Below are positions 1-17,570 of a stretch of 64,000 bases of DNA, in pieces. The stretch is from Amorphochlora amoebiformis. Taxonomy: Eukaryota; Cercozoa; Chlorarachniophyceae. The notes under the pieces are model-generated. The model did not search any database and was not told where the DNA came from. It was given only the letters and a program-made list of their open reading frames with translations. Position 1 is the first letter of the stretch; each line of letters begins with the position of its first letter. The stretch lies in the NCBI GenBank assembly GCA_054601695.1, contig BAAHQB010000105.1, positions 558,001 through 622,000 of the forward strand. The letters are read 5' to 3'. Made by a program: the position numbers and the translations under genes.

Positions 1-212
1 TGTCTGTTGTGTGTTCGTACGTGCGCATGTGTCTGTACACACACATCTGTGCATATTCATATGATATATACATATTTATTATGTGTACATATGTATACAT
101 AAATATGTATGTAAGTAAACACATAATATGTCTGCACGTTTAGGTATGTGAAAACCTGTTATGGTGTTGTGGAAGAATGAATCACCAGTCTCAGGGTTGA
201 CTAAAAAATATC

Positions 213-259
<47 letters not shown>

Positions 260-403
260 GCATATTTATATGTATATATATATACACATATAATATATAT
301 ATATACATCTATGTATGTATATTACATTAAATTATTAGACCTAAAAAATAAAAAGATGATAAGCATATTCATTTCGTTAATCCATACATATGAACACATA
401 CAA

Positions 404-444
<41 letters not shown>

Positions 445-630
445 CTATATATATACATATTAATATATATATATATATATTATATGTGATATGATGAGTG
501 CCAATATAATCAAGTATATAGGCGTGTACTCCACACATGCATTAATAGTATACATATATATACATACATATATATATATATATTTATATATATATATATA
601 TCATGTGTTTTTGTGTGCATGTACACATAA

Positions 631-668
<38 letters not shown>

Positions 669-723
669 TTTGTATACGCTATATATACATACATATACAC
701 ATATATATATATATATAATGTAT

Positions 724-755
<32 letters not shown>

Positions 756-776
756 ATGTATATGTGTATAGTTTAC
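1..776. repeat. (TA)n/(TATACA)n microsatellite tract
   Basis: Almost pure alternating T/A with short ATACAT and GTGTAT interruptions. Open frames here translate to Ile-Tyr runs in several frames, the signature of a microsatellite. I see no splice-bounded exon before the acidic-protein exon that ends at 777. Confidence 0.9.
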
Positions 777-864
777 TCGCTTCCTCCCAAGCCATCTGAA
801 TATCCTCTTCGTTGAAATTGCCCATTAGCCGCCTGTAATATGTACATCTGTGTAAACAAGAAAC

Positions 865-905
<41 letters not shown>

Positions 906-1675
906 ATACACATATATATGAATTCCTTGTGCATATTACATATGCATGTACATCCACATACCTTACGCAAATACAATCAAATCAAATCCATCAAAAATAG
1001 AAAGTCACACAAACAAAAAACAAACATGATAAGCTTCATACGTCTGAGGAGGCCTATCTTCCATCTCATCCTCCAGTATCCCCGTTCCAGCCCCCAACCC
1101 CTACATTACAATTACAAGCCTATTAGCTAGATCAGCTTAGAGAAATCATCTTGGTTAAAATCACCCAATAAAACGTAGATATCTTCCTCCACTTACAGTT
1201 ACGGTTTTAATTTTAACAAAAGAAGAGAGAGAGAAGAGAGAGCACGAGAGAGGGTACACGAAATGATGATGGAGAGTTAGAGAGCAAGTGAAGAAGAAGC
1301 AAGGAGGCAGACAAGGATTGATGACAAGAGAGAAGAGAGACGTATTAATTTATAATTGTAATGTAGATGTATATATATTATGTTCATAATATACTATATA
1401 CATATTTGTGCATGTACATTATTACACGTAAATATTTTATAATGAACATGGAAGGGTTAGGGCTTTGGGTTGCGAGGTATCCCAACCCCATTCTCGTCAT
1501 CGCTCGCAACGGCGGCCCCGTCGGAGTCGTTCTCCGTCTTCTGGTGAGAACAGAGAGTAGAGGATATGGAGAGAGGAGTGAAGAAGTAAGTGGGGCAGAG
1601 TGTGTGAATGTGCAATTGTATGTTGCTCAACACTGAAGACAAATGTTAAATTACCCTTTTTTTAAATTTACATTA

Positions 1676-1714
<39 letters not shown>

Positions 1715-1903
1715 AAGATACATATATATATATATAATATATACATACATATGTACATATATATATATATATATGTGTATATGTGTGTGTCCGTGTGTGT
1801 GTGTATATTTATCTTAAAATATTATTTAAACACATTTGTACGTATATGTATTACTTTGTGTAAAATATCGACACAAACGTATTTATACATATTACATATA
1901 TAG

Positions 1904-1943
<40 letters not shown>

Positions 1944-1950
1944 CACGCAC

Positions 1951-2001
<51 letters not shown>

Positions 2002-2771
2002 TATGTCAATATGTGCATGTAGTATATTGCTGTAAATAGTCCTACCGCGCTGGGAAGAGTGTACCGTGTGGTCCCTGGGAGCCCAGCCTGTTCCAACTAC
2101 AACAATATCAACGCATTTTACTTAGATGGACTAACTTTTTTGAGTATCCACTAGGTTGATCCTTTTGGGTTTAGCAACTACCACCTGGTTTAAATCCTCT
2201 TTCATATCGCCGTAAAGCATGTCGAACTGAGAGGAAACATTCAGACGTGTTTCTGAGGCATCCTCATATTTCATGGGATTGTAGGTACCATTTTCTTCTT
2301 GTTATCCTTGTACATAGATGCGCGAGGCTGGGGTTAAGAACACAGATATGTTTACCACAATACGGACACATAGCTTGGCAATATAGACGCTGGAAATCCA
2401 GCACATATGCACAATCTTACGAGTGTCTTGGAATCTCCATACACAATATTTAATTCATGCTTAAAGTATAACACAGCTAGATGGTATTCCGATTTGAGTC
2501 ATACCTGATCACCTTCGTCTTCCGACACCTTTTCACTTTTGGGTTTCTCCCCTACGTCCCCCCCAGAAAAACAAATACAGAGATACGACTTATCCGAAAG
2601 CAGAATATTGGAAAATTACAACAAAAATCCCAAACTAGTTACGAATGAGATCCTAAGATTTTGAAATATGCCTATAGAACTCAATCGCACAGCCTATGAG
2701 CCACCTTCCAACGTCTTGCTTCGCTTCCCCCCGCAAACCGTGCCGAAAGCACGTGCGACGGCCTTAAACAT
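777..2771 (-). CDS. Unidentified acidic protein, 5' portion, at least 7 exons
   Basis: I do not recognise the family. Predicted exons in transcript order: 2771-2705, 2551-2505, 2226-2136, 2096-2065, 1540-1487, 1100-1026 and 832-777. Each has an AG acceptor and GT donor, and the phases join without a stop. The protein starts [19 protein letters not shown], then an acidic stretch ([11 protein letters not shown]), then a folded-looking part ([20 protein letters not shown]), then Asp/Glu-rich segments ([28 protein letters not shown]). The exon at 2226-2136 is the best supported, with a pyrimidine-rich acceptor. Exon 4 could instead end at 2046, which would break phase with exon 5. The last exon also reads well in another frame ([14 protein letters not shown]), so that join is doubtful. 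No stop was found, so the gene may continue beyond the left edge. Its predicted start overlaps the start of the R3H gene on the other strand. Confidence 0.45.
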
Positions 2772-3518
2772 GGCGCCGGCTGTCGGGTATGTTAAAGGAG
2801 CGAAGCTCCGGCGGTAGCCTCGTCGATCACTTCAGAGGTTTTGGAGATGGTCAGAGATTTTACAATAATCTCTCAAATTCCCAGGGATTTAAACACGAAT
2901 CCCGGTATTTAACATTAGGTTTCGATACCTAATGATATCAGAGTTTAATATCCTTACAATGTAATTATTAGAGGGTTGGAAACCAAAAATCGTGTAATAC
3001 CAATCCTTCTGGGCCGAATGGATGAGGTCCGCGGAGTCCGGCAAGGACATGTATGTATACTGGCCGTGTAGCACATGCTTGGACCGCTATTATGCATATA
3101 ATTTGTGCAATTACGCACATGAGGGTTTGAGTAGCAAGAACATGTGTACTAAAAGCGTAAATATGCACATGAGGCGATGTTCCAAATGCAGCAGGAGGGT
3201 ATTTGCGTGCGCTTTGTCCTAAATCATGTGTTCAAATCATGCTAACGACAAATTATTCCTGGAAATTAGCAAAAGACTCGCTCAAATCCTGAAAAGAATC
3301 ATTTCTCCCCCAGATCTCCGAGTCTTCTCATCGATCCTGAGGTCGAAAACCTTCTCGTGGATATTAAAAACGCCGGCGTAGACACTGAAGATGTTAACGC
3401 AGACAACCAGAGTAAGATCTCCAACCCTCCCCCTCTCACCATCCAAAAGGGTGTGCTTAAAAGCCATGCGGGTGTCAGGGTAAACGGGCTCAGGGTGCAT
3501 CCGAGAGGTATGCTAACT

Positions 3519-3558
<40 letters not shown>

Positions 3559-3645
3559 GTAGATATATATATTGCGTATATGTTTTCATATAAAGTATTA
3601 CATAAATATCCACGAAATGCTATGTATATATATATATATCTACAA

Positions 3646-3678
<33 letters not shown>

Positions 3679-3684
3679 TATATG

Positions 3685-3741
<57 letters not shown>

Positions 3742-3891
3742 GTGATATATATATTTCTACATATATGTAAATATATATATATATAAATATATGTATATCT
3801 GTGTAATAGTATACATATATAAATTTTTATGTATAAATATATATAAATAAGTGTATATATATATATATATATATTATATAGATATATATAT

Positions 3892-3923
<32 letters not shown>

Positions 3924-4591
3924 TTTAAATACTTAATACTTCAATATGTATATCTACCGTACGTAACCACTCTAAGCGTAAAACCCGCACCCAGGCCGTA
4001 TGCTCCGAGAGGGAGACACCATAACCCTGAAACTCGGCTTGGAGTTCAGAGGGGGTCAGACAAATAGAACAGTCTCTCTGGTACAAGAGGAATCGCATCA
4101 GGATGTAATCTCGCAAGAAGGTAAGGCAGAGTCTGCGGCTGGGGATGCGAGAAAGGGAAGGCGGGTAGGGGCAGGAGCAGGGGCAGGCGCGGGAGCAAGG
4201 GCAGGAGCAGAGGCAGGAGCAGGGGCAGCAGGGGCAGCAGGGGCAGCAGGGGCAGGGGCAACAAAGCCTTGGGGGCTAGGGGAAAGGGAACAGGGAGGGG
4301 GTCAGGGGAGCGGGAGGAAGAGGAGGGTTACGGGGCAAGTTGTCAATCCGTTCGATTCGTCGTATGGAGGGGTGCGTTCAATGTGATATGGATGGGTGTA
4401 TGTGTGTGTATGTAGCATGTAGTTATATATTACGAATGTTTATACACGCACATATATATATATATTTATTTATGTACATATGTGTATGTATTTATATATT
4501 ATATGTATATACTATATTATATATCACTTGGTATATATGTAAATAAAATGGGAAAATACATAATATAATATGTTTATGGTACCATATGTAC

Positions 4592-4623
<32 letters not shown>

Positions 4624-5137
4624 GTAAATAGTCTGTAACGTATGTATGCATATACATATTAATACTCACTTATTTTAAGAAAAATATCCGCAGATAAACG
4701 GAAAGATAAAGTAACAAAACATAAACACCCACACCCACATAATCACCAGGCTATTCTCCTCGAGGCCCTACGCGACCCCTACGCCCGCAGTCTCTTGCTA
4801 CTAATCGAACAAGAATTCTCGGATTTCACAGAAAATTACCCAAATCCACCCAACTCCAACCCAGATTCAAGTGAGGTGCATGCAGGTGCTGGAAGTCGGG
4901 GAGAAAAGGCGAGCGTACATGTACCTACTATGCATAATATAAAAACATGGATATATATGTTTATGTATATATGTATATATGTGTATATATGTATATGTAG
5001 ACATGTATATATAATATATGTACACATATTTATATATACATATGTATACATGTATATATGTATATATATATATATATATATCATACATATATATTGACAC
5101 ATATATACATGTGTATACATGTATATAGTACATATAC

Positions 5138-5173
<36 letters not shown>

Positions 5174-5799
5174 TGTGTGTATACATGATACACCTATATG
5201 TATATACATATATATACATATAGAAACATATAACTGATGTGTATCTCAAATAGAGCGAGATTGGGATTCAGTTCCCTCCTATGAATAACTGGATGCGCCT
5301 GCTATTCCACAAGATGGCTAAGAGGTAAACATCTGTGTTCGTAAATAAACGATACTGTGTATATATAACACATATATAGATATGTAGTTATAATGCATAA
5401 TACATGTATATATTACATATTAAAGATATGTATATATGTATACATAGTATATTATGTATATATATATATATATATATGCACATAGATATAAGGTGTATAT
5501 ATACCTATCATGTATATAGTATAGACACATATATATATATATATTCGTATGTCTATAATATATGTATGAATATGTACTACATATACATGTATACCCCATA
5601 GAAAAAACATATATTAGATGTATATACTAGGTTTAATATGGAGTCAAGATCCCTCGGCATTCAACACAGTCGCCGTGTTGCAATTGTAACCCCAACTCAC
5701 CCCTATAGATACATATATAAACATATATATATATATACATACACATACATACATGTATGTATATATATGTACATATAATATGTATATTATATGTATATG

Positions 5800-5835
<36 letters not shown>

Positions 5836-6375
5836 TGTATACTATTTCAAGAGAGGAAAAAAGAAGAGAGGGATAGAAACACAAAGAAAGGAAAGGGGAA
5901 ACATGCAACCATCTATACAACCATACTATACATAATATATTTATATATATATATATATATAATACATATATATATATGTATGTATATATGCATACATTTA
6001 TTTATTTATGTTATTTTCAGAGAGAAAAGAGGGAGAAGAGAAGCATAGAAACATTAAAATAAAGAGAGGAAGATATGGAAGAAAGATATTACCGTAACTC
6101 CCTACACTCCTCTTTTTCCTTATCTCGAATATGTCGACGTAAATATATAAAAATATGTATATACATGTAAACACATAAACATATATATATATATGTATCT
6201 GTATATATATATATATATATATATATCTGTATGGAGAATCCTAGCTTAGCTCTCCTTACTCTCTCTCTATTTCCTTATCCACCTCGCGAGATGTCTATGT
6301 GTAAATATATGTATATATATATAAATATATATATATATATAATATATATATTGCAATATATATATATATATATTG

Positions 6376-6407
<32 letters not shown>

Positions 6408-6429
6408 AGATTTTAATTTGTTAATTTGT

Positions 6430-6460
<31 letters not shown>

Positions 6461-6657
6461 AGATGTAGATATTAATTTGTTTATATTATATATATATTTT
6501 TATATATATATTACTCCCTCTCCCTCCTTATGTACATGTATACATACATACATATGAAATCCCTGACCCCCTTACTCTCTCTCTCGCTCTCCTTATCTAT
6601 CGCAATATGTATGTATAAACACATATATACATATATGTACATATATATACATCTATT

Positions 6658-6689
<32 letters not shown>

Positions 6690-7170
6690 GTTGAAATGTA
6701 TGTTATTATCCCTAAACCCCTTTCTCTCTCTCTTTCCTTAATCACCTCTCAATATGGATATATATAAATAAGTTATGTAATATAATGTAGATATATATCC
6801 CTACCTTACCTTTCTCTATCTCCTTTATCTAATAATATATATATATATACATCTATTCATATATATATATATATATATAATATGTTGAAATGTATGTTAT
6901 TATCCCTAAACCCCTTTCTCTCTCTCTTTCCTTAATCACCTCTCAATATGGATATATATAAATAAGTTATGTAATATAATGTAGATATATATCCCTACCT
7001 TACCTTCCTCTATCTCCTTTATCTAATAATATGTATGTATTATAAATGTGTTTACATATTAATATGTAGCTATATCTTTTTATATATTACATACATATAC
7101 ATACGGTGTATTTCTATAATTATATATATATATATAGGCATGAATATACATATACACACATGTACATATA

Positions 7171-7203
<33 letters not shown>

Positions 7204-7699
7204 CATATTACATACATGTATATGTGCCTATCGATCCCCTCCTATGATATCCCAACCCTAACATACCAGCCTAACCTCATCCCCTACGCCAAACCAACAT
7301 CGAGTACCTACAATTCTTCTAACTCTCTCCTATGATCTCTTTCTCACTCCGAATTCTCTTCCCCTTTCTCTCATTTGTCCTCTCGTTCTCTCTCTCTACT
7401 TCTCTCTCTCCCTTTCACTCTCTTCTCTCTCTCTCTCACTCTTCTCTCTCTCTCACACTCTGTTCTCTCTCTTTCACACTCTCTTTATCTCTTTCCCTCT
7501 CCCTTTCTTCCCCTCACTCTCTCCCTCTCTCAGAGGGGTCCCGGAAGGAAGCCATTGTTATGTCTCGTCGATTTGATTGTCCCTAGTCGGGTTCGGAAGA
7601 TCTCGAAGAATCTCCATCCGTTGGCAAAGTTTAGGAAGTTTTGCCAAGAAGACTCCAGCTCAAGAGAGCCGGGACATAAGGGCAGGACTGTTAGTAAAG
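2770..7699 (+). CDS. R3H-domain nucleic-acid-binding protein
   Basis: R3H domains bind single-stranded RNA or DNA. Exons: 2770-2786 (MAPAVG), 3314-3507, 3995-4371, 4750-4875, 5254-5324, 5631-5685 and 7534-7690 or 7699; all phases agree. The R3H domain covers about residues 197-280. It has an [19 protein letters not shown] helix, then [19 protein letters not shown] carrying the signature Arg-x3-His (R253, H257), then [12 protein letters not shown]. Upstream is a Gly/Ala-rich linker at 4157-4262 made of GCAGGG-type codon repeats, so its length may be polymorphic. An alternative donor at 4121 would remove it. The last exon sits behind a CT-rich acceptor and reads [18 protein letters not shown] donor after 7690 keeps phase with the exon at 10571; a donor after 7699 does not. 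The long exon at 3314-3507 is also open on the minus strand. The intron before 7534 holds a 190-bp tandem duplication. Confidence 0.72.
6641..7032. repeat. Near-perfect tandem duplication, about 190 bp x2
   Basis: Units are about 6641-6840 and 6841-7032. Both carry TATTCAT, a (TA)n run, AATATGTTGAAATGTATG, a CT tract, TCACCTCTCAATATGG and ATCTAATAATAT in the same order. Outside the (TA)n run I find one substitution (T to C at the second CT tract), so the duplication is recent. It lies in an R3H-gene intron. Confidence 0.93.
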
Positions 7700-7718
7700 G
7701 TATCGTGTTATAGATGAT

Positions 7719-7755
<37 letters not shown>

Positions 7756-7947
7756 CATATTATATACATTCATATGGAGTGTATACGTATTTGTAATGTG
7801 AAAGCTTATCTTAATACAAATATGTAACAATAAGAATATAAATATACTATATGTCCATATGCACAAATATATTCCATACTTTATACCATATGTACAAGGT
7901 TTATATACATTGTATGTGTTATATATAAATATATACATATGTATATG

Positions 7948-7985
<38 letters not shown>

Positions 7986-8054
7986 TCAGAACACAGAAGA
8001 ATATGGTAAATATACCATATATGTATATATATATATATGTATGTATATACACAA

Positions 8055-8089
<35 letters not shown>

Positions 8090-8136
8090 GTATGTATATT
8101 ATTTAATATACACATATATATATATGCATATATATG

Positions 8137-8208
<72 letters not shown>

Positions 8209-9007
8209 ATATATGTATATACATTACAAGGCGTTAAACTAATGGTATAATACCTTGAACCTAACATATATATATATATATATTATGTAAATACATTCAT
8301 TTTCACATATATATATATATATATGTATCCATAGTATGTATACATGATGCACATATATACATGATACCCAAACCCTTTCCCCAACCCTAACCATAACCAT
8401 AACCCTAACCATAACCCTAAGCTTAAGCCTAACCTGACCCAAAACCTACCCTTTAACGCTAACTCTAAACGCTACCCCAAAGTTTAACCCTGACCCTAAC
8501 CCTAACCCAAACCCTATCCCAACCCTAACTCTAAACGCGAACCTTAACCCTCCCTATCAGCCTAACCTTATCTCTATTCGCTAACCCTAACCCTAACCAG
8601 AACCCTAACCCTAACTCTAAGCCTAACCCTAACCCTATCCTATCAGCCTAACCCTAACCCTAACCATAACCCTAACTCTAAGCGCTACCCTAACAGCCTA
8701 ACCCTAACCCTAATCCTAACCCTACCTCTATCCGCTAACCCAAACCCTAACCCTAACCCAGTCTAAAGCTAACCCTAACCCTTACCGTATTAGTCTAACC
8801 CTAACCCTATTAGTCTAACCCTAACTCTAAACGCTAACCCTAGCCCTAACCTATCTGCCTAACCCTAACCCTAATCCTAAGCCTAACTTTATCCGCTAAC
8901 CCTAACCCTAACCCGAATCCTAAGCCTAAATCTAAAACGCTAACCCTAACCTAACCCTATCAGCCTAACCCTATCAGCCTAACCCTATCAGCCTAACCCT
9001 AACCTAA

Positions 9008-9042
9008 CCGAGTCAATGGTCCTCGGACTGAATAATCTGATC
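9008..9042 (+). repeat. 45-bp embedded element, copy 1 (deleted)
   Basis: Reads CCGAGTCAATGGTCCTCGG, then directly GAATAATCTGATCC. It lacks about 10 bp (AAGACATGCT region) present in other copies. Flanked by CCCTAA repeats on both sides. Confidence 0.85.
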
Positions 9043-9176
9043 CTAACCCTAACCCTAACTCTAAAAGCTAAACCTAACCCTATCCCCATCAACCTAATCC
9101 TAACCCTAACCCGAATCGTAACCCTAAGTCTAAACGCTAACCCTAACCCCAACCCTATCAGCTTAACCCTAACCCT

Positions 9177-9213
9177 GTGGTCCACGGCTAAGACATGCTG
9201 AATCATCTGATCC
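9177..9213 (+). repeat. 45-bp embedded element, copy 2
   Basis: GTGGTCCACGGCTAAGACAT followed by GCTGAATCATCTGATCC inside the same CCCTAA array. The left end (GAGTCAA) is missing. Confidence 0.85.
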
Positions 9214-9608
9214 CAACCCTAACCCTAACCCTAACTCTAAACGCTAACCCTAACCTTAACCCCATCAGTCTAATCCTAACCCTAACCCTAACTCTATCCG
9301 CTACCCTAACCCTAAACCGAACCCTAACCCTAAGTTTAAACGCTAACCCTAACCCGAACCCTAACCCTATCAGTCTAACCCTAACGCTAACCCTAACTCT
9401 AAACGCTAACCCTAACCCTAACCCTAATGCTTACCCTAACATACTCATGCATAAATATAAAGCGTACATAACACTCAGCATGTGAGGAGGTTTCTGGATG
9501 GTGTAGTTTGTGTGTGCACCCTATTATCCGATGGACACAAGTGCTGGAATACTGGGACTCCAAGGTGTAATCCGAAATAATATATACATATATATATATA
9601 TATACATT

Positions 9609-9642
<34 letters not shown>

Positions 9643-9654
9643 CATATGCATCTA

Positions 9655-9713
<59 letters not shown>

Positions 9714-9780
9714 ACAAATATTCATGTATACTTATATATATACAAGCATTCATACGGCGGAAACAGCAAGATATGTAATG

Positions 9781-9828
<48 letters not shown>

Positions 9829-10319
9829 CCTTAGATTCTCTTAATTTTTCGCCTTAAGAATATCTCTCCTTACCTCTATAAGTGTATGTAGATTGGGATT
9901 ATTACAATATACATGTACATATACGTATAAATACACAAATAATATATATATATATATGTATGTATTTATATATAAATAGATGCACATAAATATATATATA
10001 TATATAAATATGTATATTACTATATATATATATATTTATTTATTTATCTATATTATTTATGAAATTTATTATGTAAACACGTACAAAGATATATAAATAT
10101 ATACAAACATATATATATAAATATATATATATTTTTGTATATATTTATATACATATATATGTATGTACACCATATCCTCTCTTCTGCCTTACCACCTAGA
10201 CCAAGGTGATACACTATATATATATATGTGTATATATATATATATATAGTATATACATATCTATACTGCATACCATTATCGAATGTTTTAAACTGCATAT
10301 ATACATGTATATATATATG

Positions 10320-10350
<31 letters not shown>

Positions 10351-10410
10351 TTATGTATATATATGTATATATTTAACCCCAAAAATGTATATATATACAT
10401 ATATATATAT

Positions 10411-10442
<32 letters not shown>

Positions 10443-10570
10443 CTTATGCACAAAATTTATTGAATATCTTCGTCTTCTTGCGATAGTGTCACTCCTTTCT
10501 CTTCGGCCCTCTATCTCTCTCTCTATCGCTCAAATCAAAAAAATATTTGAATGAAAAAAATTTCGGGAAG

Positions 10571-13976
<3,406 letters not shown>

Positions 13977-14023
13977 GTACCCATATTCATGTGTATATTG
14001 TACATTTACATATTCATTGTATG

Positions 14024-14062
<39 letters not shown>

Positions 14063-14237
14063 GCATATAAAAGTATTTATGAATTTGAAATATTGTATTT
14101 CAACGAGTAGAAAATCATCTTACACTATAATCTAGATATTGTAAGTTTTTGCTTATTTAGCTTGAATATAACTGTAAACACAGACATTAATATATAATAT
14201 GTGTATGTAATATACACATATCTAATATTTATACATG

Positions 14238-14278
<41 letters not shown>

Positions 14279-14354
14279 GGTGTATATATGTGTAAATATA
14301 AAATGTCAATACTAATATATATATATATATATGTATGTATATATTATATACATG

Positions 14355-14385
<31 letters not shown>

Positions 14386-14539
14386 GTATATATATTTGTA
14401 CATGATATGAATATCTATCTATCTATGTACTTATACATATATATCCACATACGTTTATACTATCACATTTTCCTAATATTGTGTAGTAAGATTTATCATA
14501 AATTTCCTTAGAAATACTATATACTCAAAATTTGAACAT

Positions 14540-14986
14540 ACTGATATATCATGATGTTGTACAAGGTCCATCACGTTCTGGTGTGCGTGGTCCTCGAGTA
14601 GTAAGTAAAGAAGTAGCCCGCAGGTTTATAAATTCGGAGCGCCGGCGCTATAAGTAACTATTGCGACAGCGGGTTAAGCTAGATAAACAATCAACGGAGC
14701 GCTTGTTCTAGTAGTTGTTAAATCTAGTAAATTTAAAGTGCAAAGTTCGGTATTCATTTCAAGTCAGTGGTGCTTATGCTGGTTATCTATCCTAATGAAT
14801 AATTACATAAGCATGGCTATTAACTCTAGTAATTGTTTACTAGTACCAGTAGTACGTTATTGGTGAGCCTACTGTATATGCGTGGAGACCCAGTTTTTAT
14901 AGATCATTGAAAAGCACAACGTCGCATGTCATACAATGTCTAGAATGTCTAAAGTGTGACGTAAATGATTACGTTTAAATTTGCTG
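14540..14986. other. CTAG-containing unique spacer between convergent genes
   Basis: Non-repetitive sequence between the last plus-strand exon and the FRA10AC1 stop. It contains about seven CTAG tetramers and no splice-bounded open frame that I trust. It may hold both 3' UTRs. Confidence 0.55.
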
Positions 14987-15758
14987 TCAAATATCCCTAT
15001 TCCTTTTCTTACGCTTCTTTTTCTTGGATTTTTTTGGCTTTTTGATTTTCTTGACTTTCTGCTTTTCCGAAGGGGAGTTCGATGCCCCTGGATCGACCTC
15101 AACTTTAGCTCTGCTGTTTGTTTTTATGTATATATATATTCAATTAGCAGGATATACATATGATTATTTACTATGATATGTTACATATATCATAACAAAT
15201 TATATGTGCATGTATACAAGCATACATATATAACATGTATATATATATATATATATATGTATATAATATACATATGTATACATAGAATATGTATATGTTA
15301 TGAAGTGTACATGGTTAAGGCAGACTGGTTGAGTTTTTTAGACCCTTTAGCCATTTTCTTTTCCATTTCCTTGATTTTCTTGTAGTTTAGCTGTGTATGT
15401 ATTTCACTTTTATGAACATAAATTGCAAGGAATAATTACAATTGCATTTCTATAAATATAATATTCAAACTAACTTTATTTGATATTTTATATATTTTAC
15501 GTGTATTTTTATTATACAACCTTGTATGCGCACTCTGGACACACTCGAAGCTTCACAAGGGCTTGTTTATCGACTCTTAAGCAAATTAAATATTACTTAG
15601 ATGTGTAATATCTTCGTAGTTTCTTAATTCACGTGGGGTATGCACGTATTCACATACAATTGAATATTTACATGATATATATATATATATGTATGTATAT
15701 ATATATATATATATATAGATATTATATTTTACATATGTACATGTGGTTTATATGTATT

Positions 15759-15816
<58 letters not shown>

Positions 15817-16127
15817 CATACATACATATATATGTCCATCTTATTATATACACATATTTAATATCTATATATATCATATAATAAATATATATATATATGT
15901 ATATATATATATTTATATATGTAATACATATGTATCCTTTCATATACATGCTGTATATATATGTGTTTTTATATATATATACATATATGCATATGTATAT
16001 GTATATGTGTATATGTATATGTGTATATATATGTATGTATATATATATATATATCTATACATACATACATTTATCTCTATATATATATATATAGATATAA
16101 TATATATATATATATATACACATACAT

Positions 16128-16168
<41 letters not shown>

Positions 16169-17388
16169 AGAGAGCAAAGACAAGAGCTAGAGAAATGGAA
16201 TCACGTCTGGAGAGTTCACGAGAAGAGCACATCAAACGTGACTGAGAGAGCTGAGGGCTAGCGAAGAGTGGGAGACGGAGTGATAGAGGAAGAGAGAAAG
16301 AGAGGAGGAGAGGAAGAGAGGAAGAGAGGAAGAGAGGCAGGGAGGGAGAGAATATGAATATGATAGTTAAATATAATATTTATCAAAAACACATATACCC
16401 GCTCTCTTTGTAAGCAAAGTTAACCTCGTAACTCTTCAGATCCTCGCTATTACTGGAATATGTATGTATATATATATATATATGTATATCTGTATATGCA
16501 TAAATACATACATGTGTGTGTTTCATATGAGTAAAGCATAATCTGTATTATATTTTATTTCTATAAATATAAAAATCATGTATACATTCTTTTTTATACG
16601 TATGGATAGATAAAGATACATAATGGTGTGTATCTCATAAGCCGAACACATACTCTTTTACCTGTGTACGTGTGTACATATGTATAATATATGTATATGT
16701 ATATACATGTATATGTATATATGTATATGTATGTATTTAGATATATATATATATATATGTATTATATGTATATATGTATTATATAGATATCATGTAATCT
16801 ATAATACACACACACATTATGTGTATACATGTATGTATATGTATATGTAATATGTATGTGTGTATGCGTGTATGTATATATTCATATATCAATGTATGTG
16901 TATTATATATGCGTACGAATGCATATATTTACATATGTGCACATATATACTACGTGTATGTACACATATATACACATATACATATATATAAATATATATA
17001 CATATATATACTATATTTACTCTTGAACCTAAATATAAAATAATGTATATATACATATCTTGGTTTTGTACGTACTTGCACTTATGGTTGCCACAGATGA
17101 ATTGACCCTTACCTTGGAATACCTGTATTTCACATATATATATAAATATATATGTATATATATATTATGTATGTGTATATATATATAATATGTATGCATA
17201 CGTATATTATACATGTGTACATCCATATACAAATATTTATGTGTGTGTGTATGTATAAGTAAATATATATATATGTATGTATATATGTATATAAATATAT
17301 TACATATATATATGTATATATGTGTGTATATACATTGTACCATATGTACTAATATTCATATCTTTTACATACATACATGCGTATTTGT

Positions 17389-17430
<42 letters not shown>

Positions 17431-17524
17431 CATGCATATAAACATACAAATATTTAGTGTATATTTAATATATATATTATTTATGCGCACACGTTTTGTA
17501 TATATAATATATGTCTATACATAT

Positions 17525-17570
<46 letters not shown>

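Larger units (their letters stand above)
8380..9442 (+). repeat. Degenerate CCCTAA (telomere-like) array
   Basis: More than 1 kb of CCCTAA on the plus strand, the sense strand of the R3H-type gene. It is regularly broken by short variants such as CTCTAAACGCTAACCC, TATCCGCTAACCC and CTATCAGCCTAACCC. It is internal, because coding exons lie on both sides. It contains two copies of the 45-bp embedded element. Confidence 0.93.

Noticed and set aside
3282-3500. Minus-strand 72-codon frame over the second R3H exon
   Set aside because: It reads plausibly, but the plus strand has the better acceptor (TTCTCCCCCAG) and phases that join to clear R3H exons.
8380-9442. A true chromosome end
   Set aside because: The arrays are degenerate, have mixed orientation and are flanked on both sides by exons, so they are interstitial.
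16166-16245. Plus-strand exon-like piece ending in a stop
   Set aside because: It keeps phase with the exon at 13976, but it lies inside the well-supported FRA10AC1 gene on the other strand. A nested end is possible but unsupported.
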